Positions 10,658 through 22,290 of a DNA stretch of 64,000 nt are shown in pieces. The stretch covers positions 1-64,000 of the forward strand of contig JADDOH010023690.1 of NCBI GenBank assembly GCA_016648135.1, written 5' to 3'. The stretch comes from Agrypnia vestita. Its lineage: Eukaryota > Arthropoda > Insecta > Trichoptera > Phryganeidae. Every line of letters begins with the position of its first letter. Positions within the stretch are counted from its first letter, which is position 1. A program made the translations under genes and the position numbers. The notes below the pieces were generated by a model. That model was given only the letters and a program-made list of their open reading frames with translations, ran no database searches and was not told the origin of the DNA.

Positions 10658-12251
10658 TAGGGATGGGTCGTCGACGTATTTACCGTTGACGAAACGAGAC
10701 CGTCCACGTCCATCCATCGACGAGACGATCACTAGTTGACGCGTCAACTTCGTTACGCGGACGTCGCGGACGTTCTATCGGGACGATGGTCAACTGACTA
10801 CGGTTCAACGCGACGCTCAACCGTTGGCTATTTTATGATGTTAATTTTTAAAATTTAAAGAAGTTCGAAAGAATATAGTTTCGGGGAAAGTAAAACCGCT
10901 ACTTGTGCTTATTTGTAAAAAGAAATATTTTATTATTTATTTGTTCACGCACATTATAGGCTTTTACATATTGTTTTATATACTTCTTTCTATATATAAC
11001 AAAGAAAGAAGTAGGTATACACAGCAATATCAGGTGTTAGCAGTATAATATATATATATAAACTACATATATAAGCAGTGAAAGTGTTGGGTACAAGCAT
11101 TAAAATGTGAGTAAATAAAATGGAAGGAAACAATGATTTTGCGTAATAAAGGCACCAAATATGAGGTGCGGTAAAAAATACTTTACATTTATTTATTATC
11201 TATAAATTTATAAATAAATACATAATTTAAAAATACTTTGCATTTGAGATGTTATATAGAAATTTATTGAAGAATACATCTTTCAAACTCAGGCTTTCAC
11301 TTTGTGGTGACATTATTAATAAATAAATATATCTGTATTATTTGTCAACTTTAGTTTAAGGCTCAATCTGAGAAAAGGAACATTGTTCCCGAAACATGTA
11401 AAAAACCAATAAAAAGTGGTGTAAACAAAATTATAATAGATTTATTTTTTTATCTATAAAGTTGAAAATAGGGAATTTTTAATAAAAATTAATTAAACCT
11501 AAATTCAAGATTATATTACATATATAATAATTAATGTTGGACTCCTGAATAAGGACCATAGTTAGGTATAGAAAATTTTATTCCCTACAAGTTTGTTTAT
11601 CATTTATATGCTAAAGTTGAAAAGTAAGGAAATAACACAATAATTAAATTTTTGCATCCCTTTTCAGGTAGATATAAGAAGTCGAGATCGATCGAATAAA
11701 ATATTGATTTTAGAAAAATATCTAGCCGGCCTGTTAATTAATAATAGTTCAATAAAAAATAAAATAATTAAACAGAATTGTTTTATTTTATACAGCGTAA
11801 AATTGGGAATTCACCGAATCGTCGCACGTGACATCAAGTAAAAAAATAATAGATAATAGCTTATTAAGCCTATCTCGCCCTACGCATGTATTCAAATTTC
11901 AAATCTCTAGTCATAGTTCGTGTACACAGATCTGCACACTATGGTAGTGTACTTTAGAGTTGAAATAAAATTACCCGTCGAGACGTCTATGACGTCTATG
12001 GCATCTACAAGTCGACAGCGAGAGATGAGAGAGAAATAAACGGAGACGTTTATTTCTCTTTCATCTCTCTTTGTCTTGCTCTCGCTCGTTGGTTTGCATT
12101 GCGTTAATCTCGAATCGTCCACCGACCACGGCGTCCGCTGTCCACCGTCTACGAATTCAACTAGTCCATGCGATAAACGTAAACGGTCGACGCGTCGATG
12201 CAACGTCAACGGTTGATTTCAACTAGTCCGTCCATTCAACGCCCATCCCTA
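10658..12251. mobile_element. Non-autonomous hAT transposon, 1.6 kb, with intact target duplication
   Basis: The element starts TAGGGATGGG at 10658 and ends CCCATCCCTA at 12251. The 8-bp target duplication ACTGTTAC is perfect at 10650-10657 and 12252-12259; both features are diagnostic of the hAT superfamily. The outer 170-280 bases on each side are GC-rich and packed with short subterminal motifs (TTGACG, CGTCAA, GTCGACG, TCAACTAGT), probably transposase-binding sites. The inner ~1.1 kb is AT-rich, with no hAT transposase motif in any frame. The element therefore depends on another copy for movement. Confidence 0.88.
12021..12068. repeat. 22-bp-arm hairpin inside the hAT element
   Basis: AGAGATGAGAGAGAAATAAA plus CG (12021-12042) is matched in reverse complement at 12047-12068 with a single mismatch and a 4-base loop. 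Confidence 0.85.
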
Positions 12252-12259
12252 ACTGTTAC

Positions 12260-13403
12260 TCACACTAATGCAAAAGGCACCTAAAGTGAATGGACCCTAA
12301 CAATAAACGACACGCTTTGCGAAGTCGTTGGAATCATATGATATCGATTAATAAATATATTTATTTACTGTTTTCCCGAAATCTATATTTAATTTAAATT
12401 TGTGTTTTATTTCAATCATTTTAAGTTTTTATTGTTTAAATATATAGTGAGTTGAAATATCTTGTTCAGTTGATCCAATACTTCCACAGTTTTTATGTGA
12501 TACATCTTTCGATTAAATTAATTAATTCTTTAAAAAAGAAGTATAATATTGTAATTTTATTTCTTTTTATTGTGTTCTTAAATTCTGTAAACTCACATAT
12601 ATTATTTTTTCTCCTAATATATACGAAATGCTTTTAATTAAATTATCCACGGTTGAAAAAGGTTTTATTTAATTAAACAGTTGAATGTATATTAGTTTTA
12701 TTAAAAAAGTTTTTTTTACTGCTTTATTTCGGGCGATATTATTTTTTTATTGCTAGCGCCCCAATTTCGCCCATAGTGGCGCCCATCGAAAATATAGTTT
12801 GACTATTAAAATATTATATCGTAATTATAAGTTTTCCATTTAAGAATGACAATCGAATTAGTGTGTGTCAGCTGTGCCTACGAGGCACGGTGTTTCGTTT
12901 ATACCCGTAAATACCAATATAACCTAAATGGAAAAACCTGTAATAAGGAACCGGCAAACTTAAACTGGAGTTTGTGATAGCGAGGCAGTTCGTTTGAGCG
13001 TGTTGTCCATTGATATTTGGTATACCTACGCGATGTTTGGACTGCTCACGTTAACAGTCTGCGTCGCTAACACAAAATCCGACGATGTTTTAATCTTGCA
13101 CACGGTTGCTTTTATAATAGCCACTGTAAAGCTATTAATGTTTTTTTCTATGTAAAATTTATTTCTACAAAAAACTAATAGCATCAGTGGTGCATACATT
13201 GCCCAATCAAGTAATGAAATTCTCGTTTTTTATGTAAATTTATTTTGCACGATTTTTTAAAATTGCACCATTACTGTCATCTTCAATTATAATTAAGATA
13301 GATGTATTTTTCTTTCGTTTTGATTTTTTTAAAATTAATTTTTACTAACAGGAATACTTTTTTCACGAGAAAAATCTGAGAAATTTAACGTGATGAGGAT
13401 TCC
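12260..13403. other. No recognisable gene
   Basis: AT-rich, with a slightly GC-richer patch at 12725-13110 that shows no coding or repeat signature I recognise. Confidence 0.5.
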
Positions 13404-13528
13404 GGGAATTTTGTACGCTAGCGCTTGTAAGACGGGAATTTATAAGTCAGGCATTAATAAGACAAAACATTTATGAGAGAGGAAATTTATATATCTAGTA
13501 ATTTATAGGGCTAGCAATTTGCATGATG
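13404..13528. repeat. Degenerate ~15-bp minisatellite (second type)
   Basis: Eight head-to-tail units of 14-17 bp are built on g.aatttataagac. Examples are ggaatttataagtca, ggcattaataagaca, aaacatttatgagaga, ggaaatttatatatcta, gtaatttatagggcta and gcaatttgcatgatg. Confidence 0.7.
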
Positions 13529-16515
13529 GTATATTTTACAAGGAAAAGTGAGAGACACACGGGGAGCACTCCATCCAACAATAAATAGAATACGGCTGAC
13601 AATGATTATTATTATTGCCTCTGCTTTTATAATCCACCCCACAAAACATTTTTATTAGTGAGATTTATTTTAAAGTTGCTCAACCAATTGAAAAAAAATG
13701 AAATTTTATATGCTCATGTTTACGCTAAATATTTTATATATAACTTTATATGTGAATCAACAACATATATAACAATAAAGGACATTAAATAAATCAATCC
13801 TTTACTACACACAACCTGATGGCCACAAAAAAACTCTAAGATAGAACTGTGGCGGTCGGGAGCCGTCGCGAGTCTAGCCGCATGCAACTATGAGTATCAT
13901 TTGCACCCAGTACCGATCTGCTCATTTCTACCTCTGCCGCACACTCATACACACTGCATGAACACACGCCACATGCCAATACGAGAGGATTCTTCTGAAC
14001 AGACCTAACCTAACTCGCCAAGGAACCTACTATACAAATTTCCTTCAACGCACAGCAGACATGTAAAGAGTATTATCGTATAAAGTAGGTACACCATTAT
14101 AAAAATACGCGGCGGATAAATTAACACCCGTATAAATGTTCTATCATAAAAATATTGGCCTATACAATTCCGCATACGACTTGCCTGCCAGGTGCCGAAG
14201 TGTCATCCGGAAGATAGTCTTCTAGAAGCCATGTCCAGCGTACCCGTCAAGAGTAGTTATAACAAGTAAATCTTTGAAGACATGCTTTTATACGCTTTCT
14301 TTGCATACATTTATAATACATTTTTTAACATCACCCATGCGGTATTTTCATTTAAACTGCTTATCTAAATTTAAATGTTAAACTTTAAAGCTGAGCAATA
14401 ATAATAATGGAAAATTGTTAATTTTATTCGAAATAATGATCAAGTCGAAAATGGTTTAGTAATAAATAGCCATCCACTTTACGTAAATGTGGAAAGTTTC
14501 AGAACTTTAGGAGTTGGTGAATGATTATTTACAAGATTCTACTACAGATAAAAGACAAAGAGAGTTGGATAAAAACACATAAAAATAGTTAAAAGCTTTC
14601 TGTTGGTACGATGCTTTTCCGGGGATTATAGCTCCGGCGTGGCGAGACGAGTCCTCTCGATCAGTTCAGATGTACTTTGTGTGTCTCATAATGTTGATTT
14701 CACATCCTACTACTTCGTTGAATCAAAAACGATTTACGCTCGTGTAAGGTTGTCTTGTGACCTTTACGAATCCATTAGTATGTATATCAGATGTGATGTC
14801 TGAATACATTTTAAACAAATTCTCGGTAATTAACGATGACGTGTTCCTTAATTAAATTATCACTTTAAAGGCTAAACATTTAATGTTTTTTATAAACAAA
14901 CTGAATTATGTGCATCAGTATTAATTGTTAATATATATATATATATCATGTATTTCTGTTCATGTTCAACACAAACGGAAAATTGAAAGGGGAATTCATA
15001 TATGTCCTTTTTGTTCTGAAAGTACATTTAAAAAAAAAAATTAAATAAAGTCTAACTATGCCTCAAACTCACCAATAACACGGTTGGACCGCCTTGTAAG
15101 TAAGATTTTGAAACTCATCTATATTTTTCGTTGTAGCACCTTATCTGAATTAATGAAATACTTAGACTTGGAATAGTAGTATCGAGTACAGTTAAGTAGA
15201 CTAAATTTTTTTTTTCTTGAATTAGTATCGTTCAACTTAATTCAATTGAACTCTAACATTCAAATAAACACATTTATTTCACAAGTGTGTTTTTTACTTA
15301 AATATTGTTATTATTAATTTTTCAAAAACAGTTATTAATTATTATTGTCAAGTTTTTTTGATAAATTTACTTTTTATTTCCTTTTCTTTATTTTATCTGT
15401 TATTATTATTTTTCCAAAAAGTGTTTTTTCTTAGAAATATTTTCTTTTTCGAGAGCGTGCTTATCTATAATCGTTTATTTAAAAAAATGTTCTTACTAAT
15501 CATTGTTAACTGTATAATACTGTTTTCTCATATCTAATATTTATAATCAAATATAATTCTGTTTTCTATTTTTACAGTGTATTAAATAAAATTATTTTTT
15601 GTATATAATATATGCATATACTGTTTTGAATAGAGTGTTTTTATGATGTGGTATTATTAAAAATATGTTTTCTCTCTTTATTGCTTATTTTTGTTTATTA
15701 TATTATATTTAATACAACAGTTTTTGTCATTATTTAAAAAAAATATTATTAATGTTAGGTATATGCAAAATACTTGTACTATATAAAATATGTAAAATAA
15801 ATAATAAATAACAGTCATAAGAGAAGGAAAAATAGAGCCCTTATTTTGCTGTCTTTCCTCGCTTTTTCTATGATTTCGTTACATCCGTGCTCGTTGTAGG
15901 CGAGTTTCATTGATTTCTAAATGATCCTTTCTTCAATCGGCATGCATGAATTTTGATATTACGAAACGCGATGAATTTATTTTTAAAATGATTACACAAA
16001 GCGAATAAGAGAACGGAAAGCATTTCGCTTTTACACGAGTTTACATATTAAGATGGGCATTGGTCGCAAATCAACTTTTCCGCGATCCTTGCGGGTTAAT
16101 ATTAGCCTGGTGAAAAAGAGGCATTGTGGCTAATTATATTCCAATACCGCTGCTGGAGAGCGGATAGTTGTCCGATGCTCATATTAGGGATGCGCGTGGG
16201 CCGAGCGGGACCCACGCGGGTCGGACTCGCCAAGGTTTTACCGAGAAAAAATACAGCAAAGGCGAGTCGCAAGGCACCCAACTGGTTCGTGATTAGTTAT
16301 GTCAAGATTTACATTCGAGTGTCTTACGGTCGACACAACAATTTGCACACGCCGACTTGATGATTTGTGAGACATTTATCGACGATTCGTAATGCTATTT
16401 CAAGTTTAATGTCACATTAATATTTTGTTCTGTGAAGCGCTGTTTATACACGGGTGTGAAAGAGCTAGTCAGCAATTCTTTACAGGTAGATTCCTGTCTA
16501 AATTGAAGATTGAAA
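13529..16515. other. No recognisable gene
   Basis: Mostly very AT-rich, especially 14820-15830, with a (TA)n tract near 14931-14947. GC-richer patches at 13845-14045 and 16120-16360 give short open frames only. The second has a 7-bp palindrome (gcgtggg/cccacgc) and no recognisable protein. Confidence 0.5.
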
Positions 16516-16793
16516 ATTGAGAGGAAAGAGTAAAAGAATAGGGGGGAAATGTCGCCTATGTTACCCGCCGAGTCCTAAAGAATAAGTTTCCAAATTTTAA
16601 GTCCGATCGGACAAACGGTACAGTTTCGCACTGACAATATATCAGGGGGGAAGGGGTAAAAGAAAAGGGGGGAAATATCGCCTTTGTCGCCGAGTCCTAA
16701 AGCATAAGTATGCAAAATTTGAATCGAATCGTACAAAAGGTGTAGATTTGTATAGAGAACAGACAGACAGACATTGAGTATTATAGGTATAGA
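16516..16793 (-). mobile_element. Helitron-like element, 5' half (truncated)
   Basis: On the minus strand the copy begins A|TCTATACC at 16793 and continues with the ACTCAATGTCTGTCTG block. The internal blocks then recur: 'CCGATCGGAC', 'TATATT.TC', 'GGCGGGTAACATAGGCGAC' and 'TTTCCCCCCTATTCTTTTA', as in the complete copies at 18271 and 30670. The 3' hairpin and CTAG end are missing. Confidence 0.75.
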
Positions 16794-16990
16794 TAAATAT
16801 TTTTCTAATGATGACATCGCCAATGAAGGTGCAAGTCTAAAAGCTCTCTTTAAAAATCTGAAATCTCAAGAACAATTGAAAAGGATAAGAATCATTTCGG
16901 ACTATAAACGAACTAGTTTATTTCAACCGACAAATAAAGAGATTTGAAAGTAGCGTAGACATTGATCAGTCTTTTTTTGGAGCTGAAGCA

Positions 16991-17400
16991 AACAATGATT
17001 ATTAACTTTTTCCTCAATTGGAAGGCATTAATGTTGCAGACATGTGGTTTTAGCAGGACGGCGCCACATGCCGCACAGCGCGCGGTACAATTAATTTACC
17101 GAAATAAGTATTTGGCGAACGATTAATTTCACGAAATTGACCTGTTAAAGGGCCACCTCGTTGGTGGGATTTGTTATTTTTGGGCCATTAGATCATTTTC
17201 TCTGGGGAAATATAAAATCGTGTATCTACGCCGACAAACCATAAACAATTGAGCACTTGGAAGCCTATATTAGACGCATTATTGCCAAATGCAGCCTGAT
17301 TTATTGCGAAGAGTGTGTAAAATTTAGACCTCCAGATTAGGCAATATACCTACGCGCCAGCCACGGCGGCCACATGCCCGAAATCGTATTTAAATATTAA
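16991..17400 (+). pseudogene. Tc1/mariner-superfamily (rosa-like) transposase, C-terminal remnant
   Basis: The reading runs NNDY, stop, LFPQLEGINVADMWF, stop, QDGATCRTARGTIN (second catalytic Asp codon at 17057), then VFGERLISRN. After a frameshift it reads IYADKP.TIEHLEAYIRRII and finishes LRASHGGHMPEIVFKY with a stop at 17398-17400. This is the C-terminal half of an IS630/Tc1-mariner transposase of the kind often labelled Tc3-like in insect genomes. The spacing from the second Asp to the site of the third acidic residue is about 41 residues, which points to the DD41D (rosa) group. At that site the expected 'TPLDYF' reads LFLGH, so the third residue is lost. At least five stops and a frameshift show a dead copy. 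No terminal inverted repeats were found. Confidence 0.85.
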
Positions 17401-18270
17401 TGCCTTAATAATAAATTAATAAAAATAAATTAATTAAATAAAAATAATAAATATTAATGTAAATAAAATCAAATATAGCTAATTTTATGGATACTCAAAA
17501 CATTTTCTGTGTTTTATTTCAATTTAAAGTTCTTCCCTTATAATTTGTTCAAAAATCGTTCAATAGCATCATAATGTGTTAATTGTACCTAAGTATTATG
17601 CGCATATATACGGTGGTCTTACAATGGACGGATAGTCGACGATCATTCTTCGACGTTGATAATGATATTGTATACGACTGATAGCTGTTATATTAATGGT
17701 CAAGTACTTATTTTAGTGTTTACTTTGACAGTTGGTAACAATGATTCATTAGCCGTGCCATTAGCAGTAATTTAAAATGAAGATTTTGCCGGCGATAAGC
17801 GTTTCGAAGCTAATAATGAGACGTGATGAGGTGGCGAAAGTGGCATCATGTGATTGGAGATTAAGTGCCATTACGAATACAGTCTTTTTTGCTTAAGTGT
17901 ATACATCCATCTCTGGTACAGCGTAGCATCTTTTGTCATTCGGCCAGTGAACCGGTCGGATGTGATGTAATCCATAGCCATACATGTTTATAAAGTGAAA
18001 TGTGTGTTTTTAATTTTTTCAATTAAATAAACTTCTTAGACAGTTTTAGGTTAAGGTTCAATGATTGGAGTATTAATTACCATTCGTGATATGCACATTA
18101 TGTCAGTGCATCGGTACTTGGGAGCGGCCAGTTACTCGGACGGGCGGTATCTTATTATTTTTTGGGATGCCAAGCTTAAAACAACGCTGTCCACAAAATA
18201 TATAGATACACGATGTCTAAACTACCTTCTCAAAAATAAAAAATATTAACTAAAAGTAAATATTCCTAAA
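17401..18270. other. No recognisable gene
   Basis: AT-rich flank of the transposase remnant, which may include its 3' non-coding end, followed by mixed sequence (17590-18180) without coding or repeat signal. Confidence 0.5.
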
Positions 18271-18917
18271 TCTATACCTATAAAACTCAATGTCTGTCCG
18301 TCCTCTATACAAATATATACCATTCATCCGATTCGATTCAAACTTTGCATAATGCTTTATGACCCGGCGGGTAACATAGGCAACTTTTCCCCCCTATTCT
18401 TTTAACCCTTCCCCTCCGCTGTTATATTTTCGATGCAAATTTGTAGCGTTTGACCGAACGGACTCAAAAATTGGAAACTTATTCTTTAGGACTCGGCGGA
18501 TAACATAGGCGATATTTCCACCCTATTATTTTAACCCTTCCCCTCCCCTAATATATTTTCGATGCAAATGTGTACTGTTTGACCGATCGGACTCAACATT
18601 TGGAGGCATATTCTTAAGGTCTCGGCGGGTAACATATGCGACATTTCCTACCTATTCTATTTACCCTCCCCCTCCCCTGATATATTTTCGATTCAAATCT
18701 GTACCGTTGGACCAATCGGACTCAAAATTTGTAAACTTATTCTTTAGGACCAGGCGGGTAACACCTCCCTCCTTCCTCCCACCCCTTTTACCTTTTCTCC
18801 TTCAACTGATATATTTTCGATGTAAATCTATACCGTTCGATCAAACCTTTGTTTCCCCCACAAATTTATTTTCAACTTAATCCTTAACCCTGTGCAACGC
18901 CGGGTAAGAACAGCTAG
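18271..18917 (+). mobile_element. Helitron-like non-autonomous element, complete
   Basis: The 5' end A|TCTATACC begins at 18271. The 3' end reads ACCCTGTGCAACGCCGGGT, AAGAACAG, then CTAG|T at 18917. The start with TC, the CTRR end, a short hairpin (ACCC/GGGT) about 15 bases before the end, the A|T insertion context and the lack of target duplication all fit Helitrons. The interior is made of about four diverged units of ~150 bp, each with 'ggactcggcgg.taacatagg', 'ccctcccctgatatattttc' and 'accgttcgaccgatcggac'. No Rep/helicase coding is present. Confidence 0.8.
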
Positions 18918-18941
18918 TAATACATATAGATCGTGTTCCAA

Positions 18942-19004
18942 TCTATACCAATAAAACTCAATGTCTGTCTGTTCTCTATACAAATCTACACCGTTTGTCC
19001 GATT
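18942..19004 (+). mobile_element. Helitron-like 5' end fragment
   Basis: A second A|TCTATACC start with the same 'ataaaactcaatgtctgtct' block lies 24 bases after the end of the complete copy. It breaks off after about 60 bases. Confidence 0.75.
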
Positions 19005-19508
19005 AGTGAAGACTTGAATCAGATGAATGTGGTGGGCGCGTGCAATAAATAAAATATGAGAACTTGTTCCAAAACGCTGGCACCCGACTCCAGGAAGCTC
19101 GGCTTAACCATCCGGAAAAGTCGGCTTAGTTATTGAGGAGTTATCTGTACGGTACTTAATCAAACATCGATCAAATAATCAAATTTAATATAATAATTTC
19201 ACAGATAAAACCACAACAGTATATAATAATTACCAGCTCAACAAATACCATTATAGCGATATGAGCGTTAGATGAATAATTAAAATAAGATAAAATATAT
19301 TTCATTCGAATATAACAAGTTGAATGACATATAAGTTATAGGCCATCTTGAACCTTGTGTTAAGGATTTTCTGTCGATATAAGACATTGTTCATCTTGCA
19401 ACTTTTTAATGGATACGGTTTATCCTCCAGGTGTCAAACAGAAGCGAATTGGATCTGAGGGCGCTGCGAGATAATATGGTATGTCGCAGTTTATATATTG
19501 ATTTATGT
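19005..19508. other. No recognisable feature
   Basis: AT-rich spacer between Helitron-like and RTE-like fragments. Confidence 0.5.
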
Positions 19509-19905
19509 ATCAATGCATGCTTGAAGTGGTCATATATGTCTGCGAAACATGGGATTTAAACAAAGCAGAGATCCAAAACCATCGAGTAATGCAAAGAGGC
19601 ATTTCCTTTGTGTGAAATTGTATCTCGGGCAGACAGAGATAGAAAAAAACGCGTTGATAAAGGAACGGGTAAGAGTGGTTGATTGAAATAAATATCAAGA
19701 AAATGAATTGACAATGGACGGATTGCATCCTTTGGAGGTCACACGAATGCAGTCATCCATTGGTACTCAAGGGCAAGCAAAGGGCCGAGAGGCCGCCAGA
19801 GCCCGCTGGGCTGACGAAATCGTCATATTCTGCGAAAATACGTGGCAGCCAGAGACAACCAAAATATATAGACATGAGCCAACATACGTTTTTTGGTAAA
19901 CGGTC
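19509..19905 (+). pseudogene. C-terminal remnant of an RTE-like reverse transcriptase
   Basis: The first part reads VIYVCETWDLNKAEIQNHRV then MQRGI, matching the 'YG.ETWTLTK....L.V.QRAM' block behind the RTE catalytic core. The second part, in another frame, reads GREAARARWADEIVIFCENTW, matching the 'GRP..RWADEIVKFCGNTW' C-terminal block. The stretch between is scrambled. The usual 'QDR..W..LGEAY' end is only faintly present. It is a dead 5'-truncated copy of a different subfamily from that at 846-1200. Confidence 0.7.
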
Positions 19906-20722
19906 TGGTTCCACGGCTGATTCCAACGTTTTACCTATTAAAAAAATGCAAAAATTATGAAAAGGTCAAGGTAAATAAATACTCTTAAAAATATAATGTC
20001 TTAGAAAATAAGTTGCGCATTGTTACAAAAAGAAAATAAATAAATTCATACCTTTGGTTTAAGCATGAAGATACATTGCATAATTTTTTGAGTTATTTAT
20101 GGAACTGATTTCTGTTGTTCTTTGGTCAAACTTTTTTGAACTCAGCAAAACCTTCCATCATTGAAGGTAAACCTAGAATTGTATACGTGTTTCAATTGTA
20201 TGCTTCATACATAATTTCACTATGGCATATCAACATAAAATAACCATATTGGTTGAGTTGGTTGGCAACGTAGAAATGTGACATAGAAATACAAACAAGA
20301 TCGGTTGTCCATTCTACCACGTGAAAAGGTGGGGCCTTTTCTTTGATTTCTAAAATAAATTGAGATTACCTATACCGAAAACTACTTTTCCGTCATTATT
20401 GACGGATAATTTAGAGTATAGAATAAATTTCTTCTTTATTATTTAAAACCGTTGCCAACGTTCCACAATTTTTTCAATGCCTCTCTGCCAAAAACCATTC
20501 GGTCATGACTCGAAGAATTCGTCATTCGAACGGAAGGAGGTTTAGAAAGTGCTCACTTTTGACAACTTGACATACCATCGTAGAGGCCTGTAATCAATGA
20601 AACATATAAACCAATACAATATCTTGTAGAGTAGAAAAGTTTCTTTCGAATAAAGTATAACGTTTACCAATTTGATTTGCTTTTGGCGCGTATTTTTAAA
20701 TAAATAAAAAACGGACAGAACT
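19906..20722. other. No recognisable feature
   Basis: AT-rich, low-complexity in parts. No coding or repeat structure recognised. Confidence 0.5.
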
Positions 20723-20724
20723 TA

Positions 20725-21544
20725 TTAGGTCCTTACATATGAAATTGGCGTTTTGCCGTACTGGCAAATTTGATCTCAAGTATCTTCTCTTTGGTTAGGA
20801 ATTCCAAATCCAAATTTATACAGCTATTTACTCATGTATTTGTGTTTTGAAAATTATAATTTATTTGTTTTTTCCTCAATTGATTTTTTCTTTGCGTCAC
20901 TCAGTTTACAAAATGAAAAACTTGAAAAATATCGCGTTATTTACGAGTACGAGTTCCACCGTGGCACCAGTGCTGCAGAAACGGCTCGAAGGATTAATGA
21001 TGTGTATGGCAACGGTGCCGCAAAAGAAAACACAGTGCGTTTTTTGCGTAATCCACTTGAAGCAAATTGGTAAGGTGAAAAAGCTTGAAAGGTGGGTACT
21101 TCACGAATTGAGTGAAGCAAATCAACAAACGCGCGTTGACTGCTGCGTTGCATTACTCGACCGGCACAATAATAAAGGGATTTTAAATTAAATCATTACC
21201 TGTGATGAAAAGTGGATCCTGTACGATAATCGGAAGCGCTCATCGCAATGGCTGAACCCTGCCGAACCAGCCAAACCATGCAATTTTTTTTCGAAATTTG
21301 GATAACTTCTTGCAAAGGAAAAAAATCAACTCCGATGGGGCAGTCCAAACCGCCTTCAAAGATTTTATTGATTCCCGTCCTAATGGTTTTTTTAGTAAAG
21401 GGATCGATGAACTACCTATGAGATGGCAAAAGCGCATAGATAGCAATGGTACATACTTTGATTAAATAAATATATTATAATAAAAAAAAAATCGGCTTTA
21501 TGTTCTTCCCATACTAAACGCCAATTTCATATGTAAGGACCTAA
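20725..21544 (+). mobile_element. Internally deleted mariner element with intact ends
   Basis: Near-identical inverted repeats of about 28 bp begin TTAGGTCCTTACATATGAAA and continue TTGGCGTTT at both ends, flanked by TA at 20723-20724 and 21545-21546. This end sequence is the one I know from the cecropia/mori mariners of moths. The element is 820 bp instead of about 1.3 kb because coding sequence has been lost internally. It cannot make transposase but keeps both ends, so it could be mobilised by a full copy elsewhere. Confidence 0.92.
20912..21465 (+). pseudogene. Mariner transposase with two internal deletions
   Basis: The N-terminal helix-turn-helix reads EFHRGTSAAETARRINDVYG then ENTVRF from 20912 in one frame. 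A first deletion, removing roughly residues 45-95, joins it to IHLKQIGKVKKLERW and RVDCCVALLDRHNNKGILN in another frame. After a stop at 21189 it reads IITCDEKWILYDNRKRSSQW, which carries the first catalytic Asp. A second deletion removes the part with the second and third catalytic Asp. From 21295 the last 56 codons are intact (NLDNFLQRKK to QKRIDSNGTYFD) and end in TAA at 21463-21465. The parts kept match the mariner family well. The protein cannot be active. Confidence 0.9.
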
Positions 21545-21546
21545 TA

Positions 21547-22282
21547 TATGCGTTTGATGTTATGACCTCTAATAGGTATCATGATATTTATGATTTGATA
21601 TCATGATCTCTAACAGGTAGTAAATAAATAAATTTATATGTCAGGAGAATTTTTTTTTATAGCTTGATGTTTTAATTAAGATACTCGCCTAGTGATCTAG
21701 CGGACGCATTTAAGCACGTGCACAAGCAGTTAGTTTAGTTTGAAAATAGTAAGAATATTGATGTGGTACATTTTCTGTGTACGCACCCCTATTAAAAAAA
21801 AAACACCGCCAATAATTATATTAATCCAAATGAATATCAATGTAGAAAATCTATTTACAATTCTCCAATCCGCCTCTGCTGTATTGGCGACTGTAAGACC
21901 GGATGACAACATATCGCGGTATCCCACCATCTAGCCTTGCCGATAACACAGAAATATTGCCACGCATGACATCATCTCGATTGGTTTAAACCTATTGTGA
22001 CAGAAAGATAAGTTTATTGATCGGTATCTCGAATGTCGGATTAAAAAATAGTGAGAACCGTTTGTCAAAAACGTATCAGCGGCATAATCTGGTTCACTTG
22101 ACCTCAGGTATCTCAGACTACAGGGTAGCTACATCTAATTTCCTTGATGCGGGTACACCTGATCGATGAAATATGATAACGATTCCGAAAAAAACCTAAT
22201 TGGAATCATTAAAGAGCGCTTTGGTGTTAGATACAGATTTATTTCAGGGCACGACCGGTGTTAAAGGGTGTTCGGTTTGTAA
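21547..22282. other. No recognisable feature
   Basis: Mixed AT-rich sequence. Short open frames around 21740-21934 are open on both strands and look like chance. Confidence 0.5.
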
Positions 22283-22290
22283 CGGAAGAG

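Noticed and set aside
11907..12209. 100-codon minus frame in the right end of the hAT element
   Set aside because: It overlaps subterminal motifs and the hairpin and shares nothing with hAT transposases.
19708..19960. Two overlapping plus-strand frames of 63 and 66 codons
   Set aside because: Both are pieces of the frameshifted RTE-like remnant, not separate genes.
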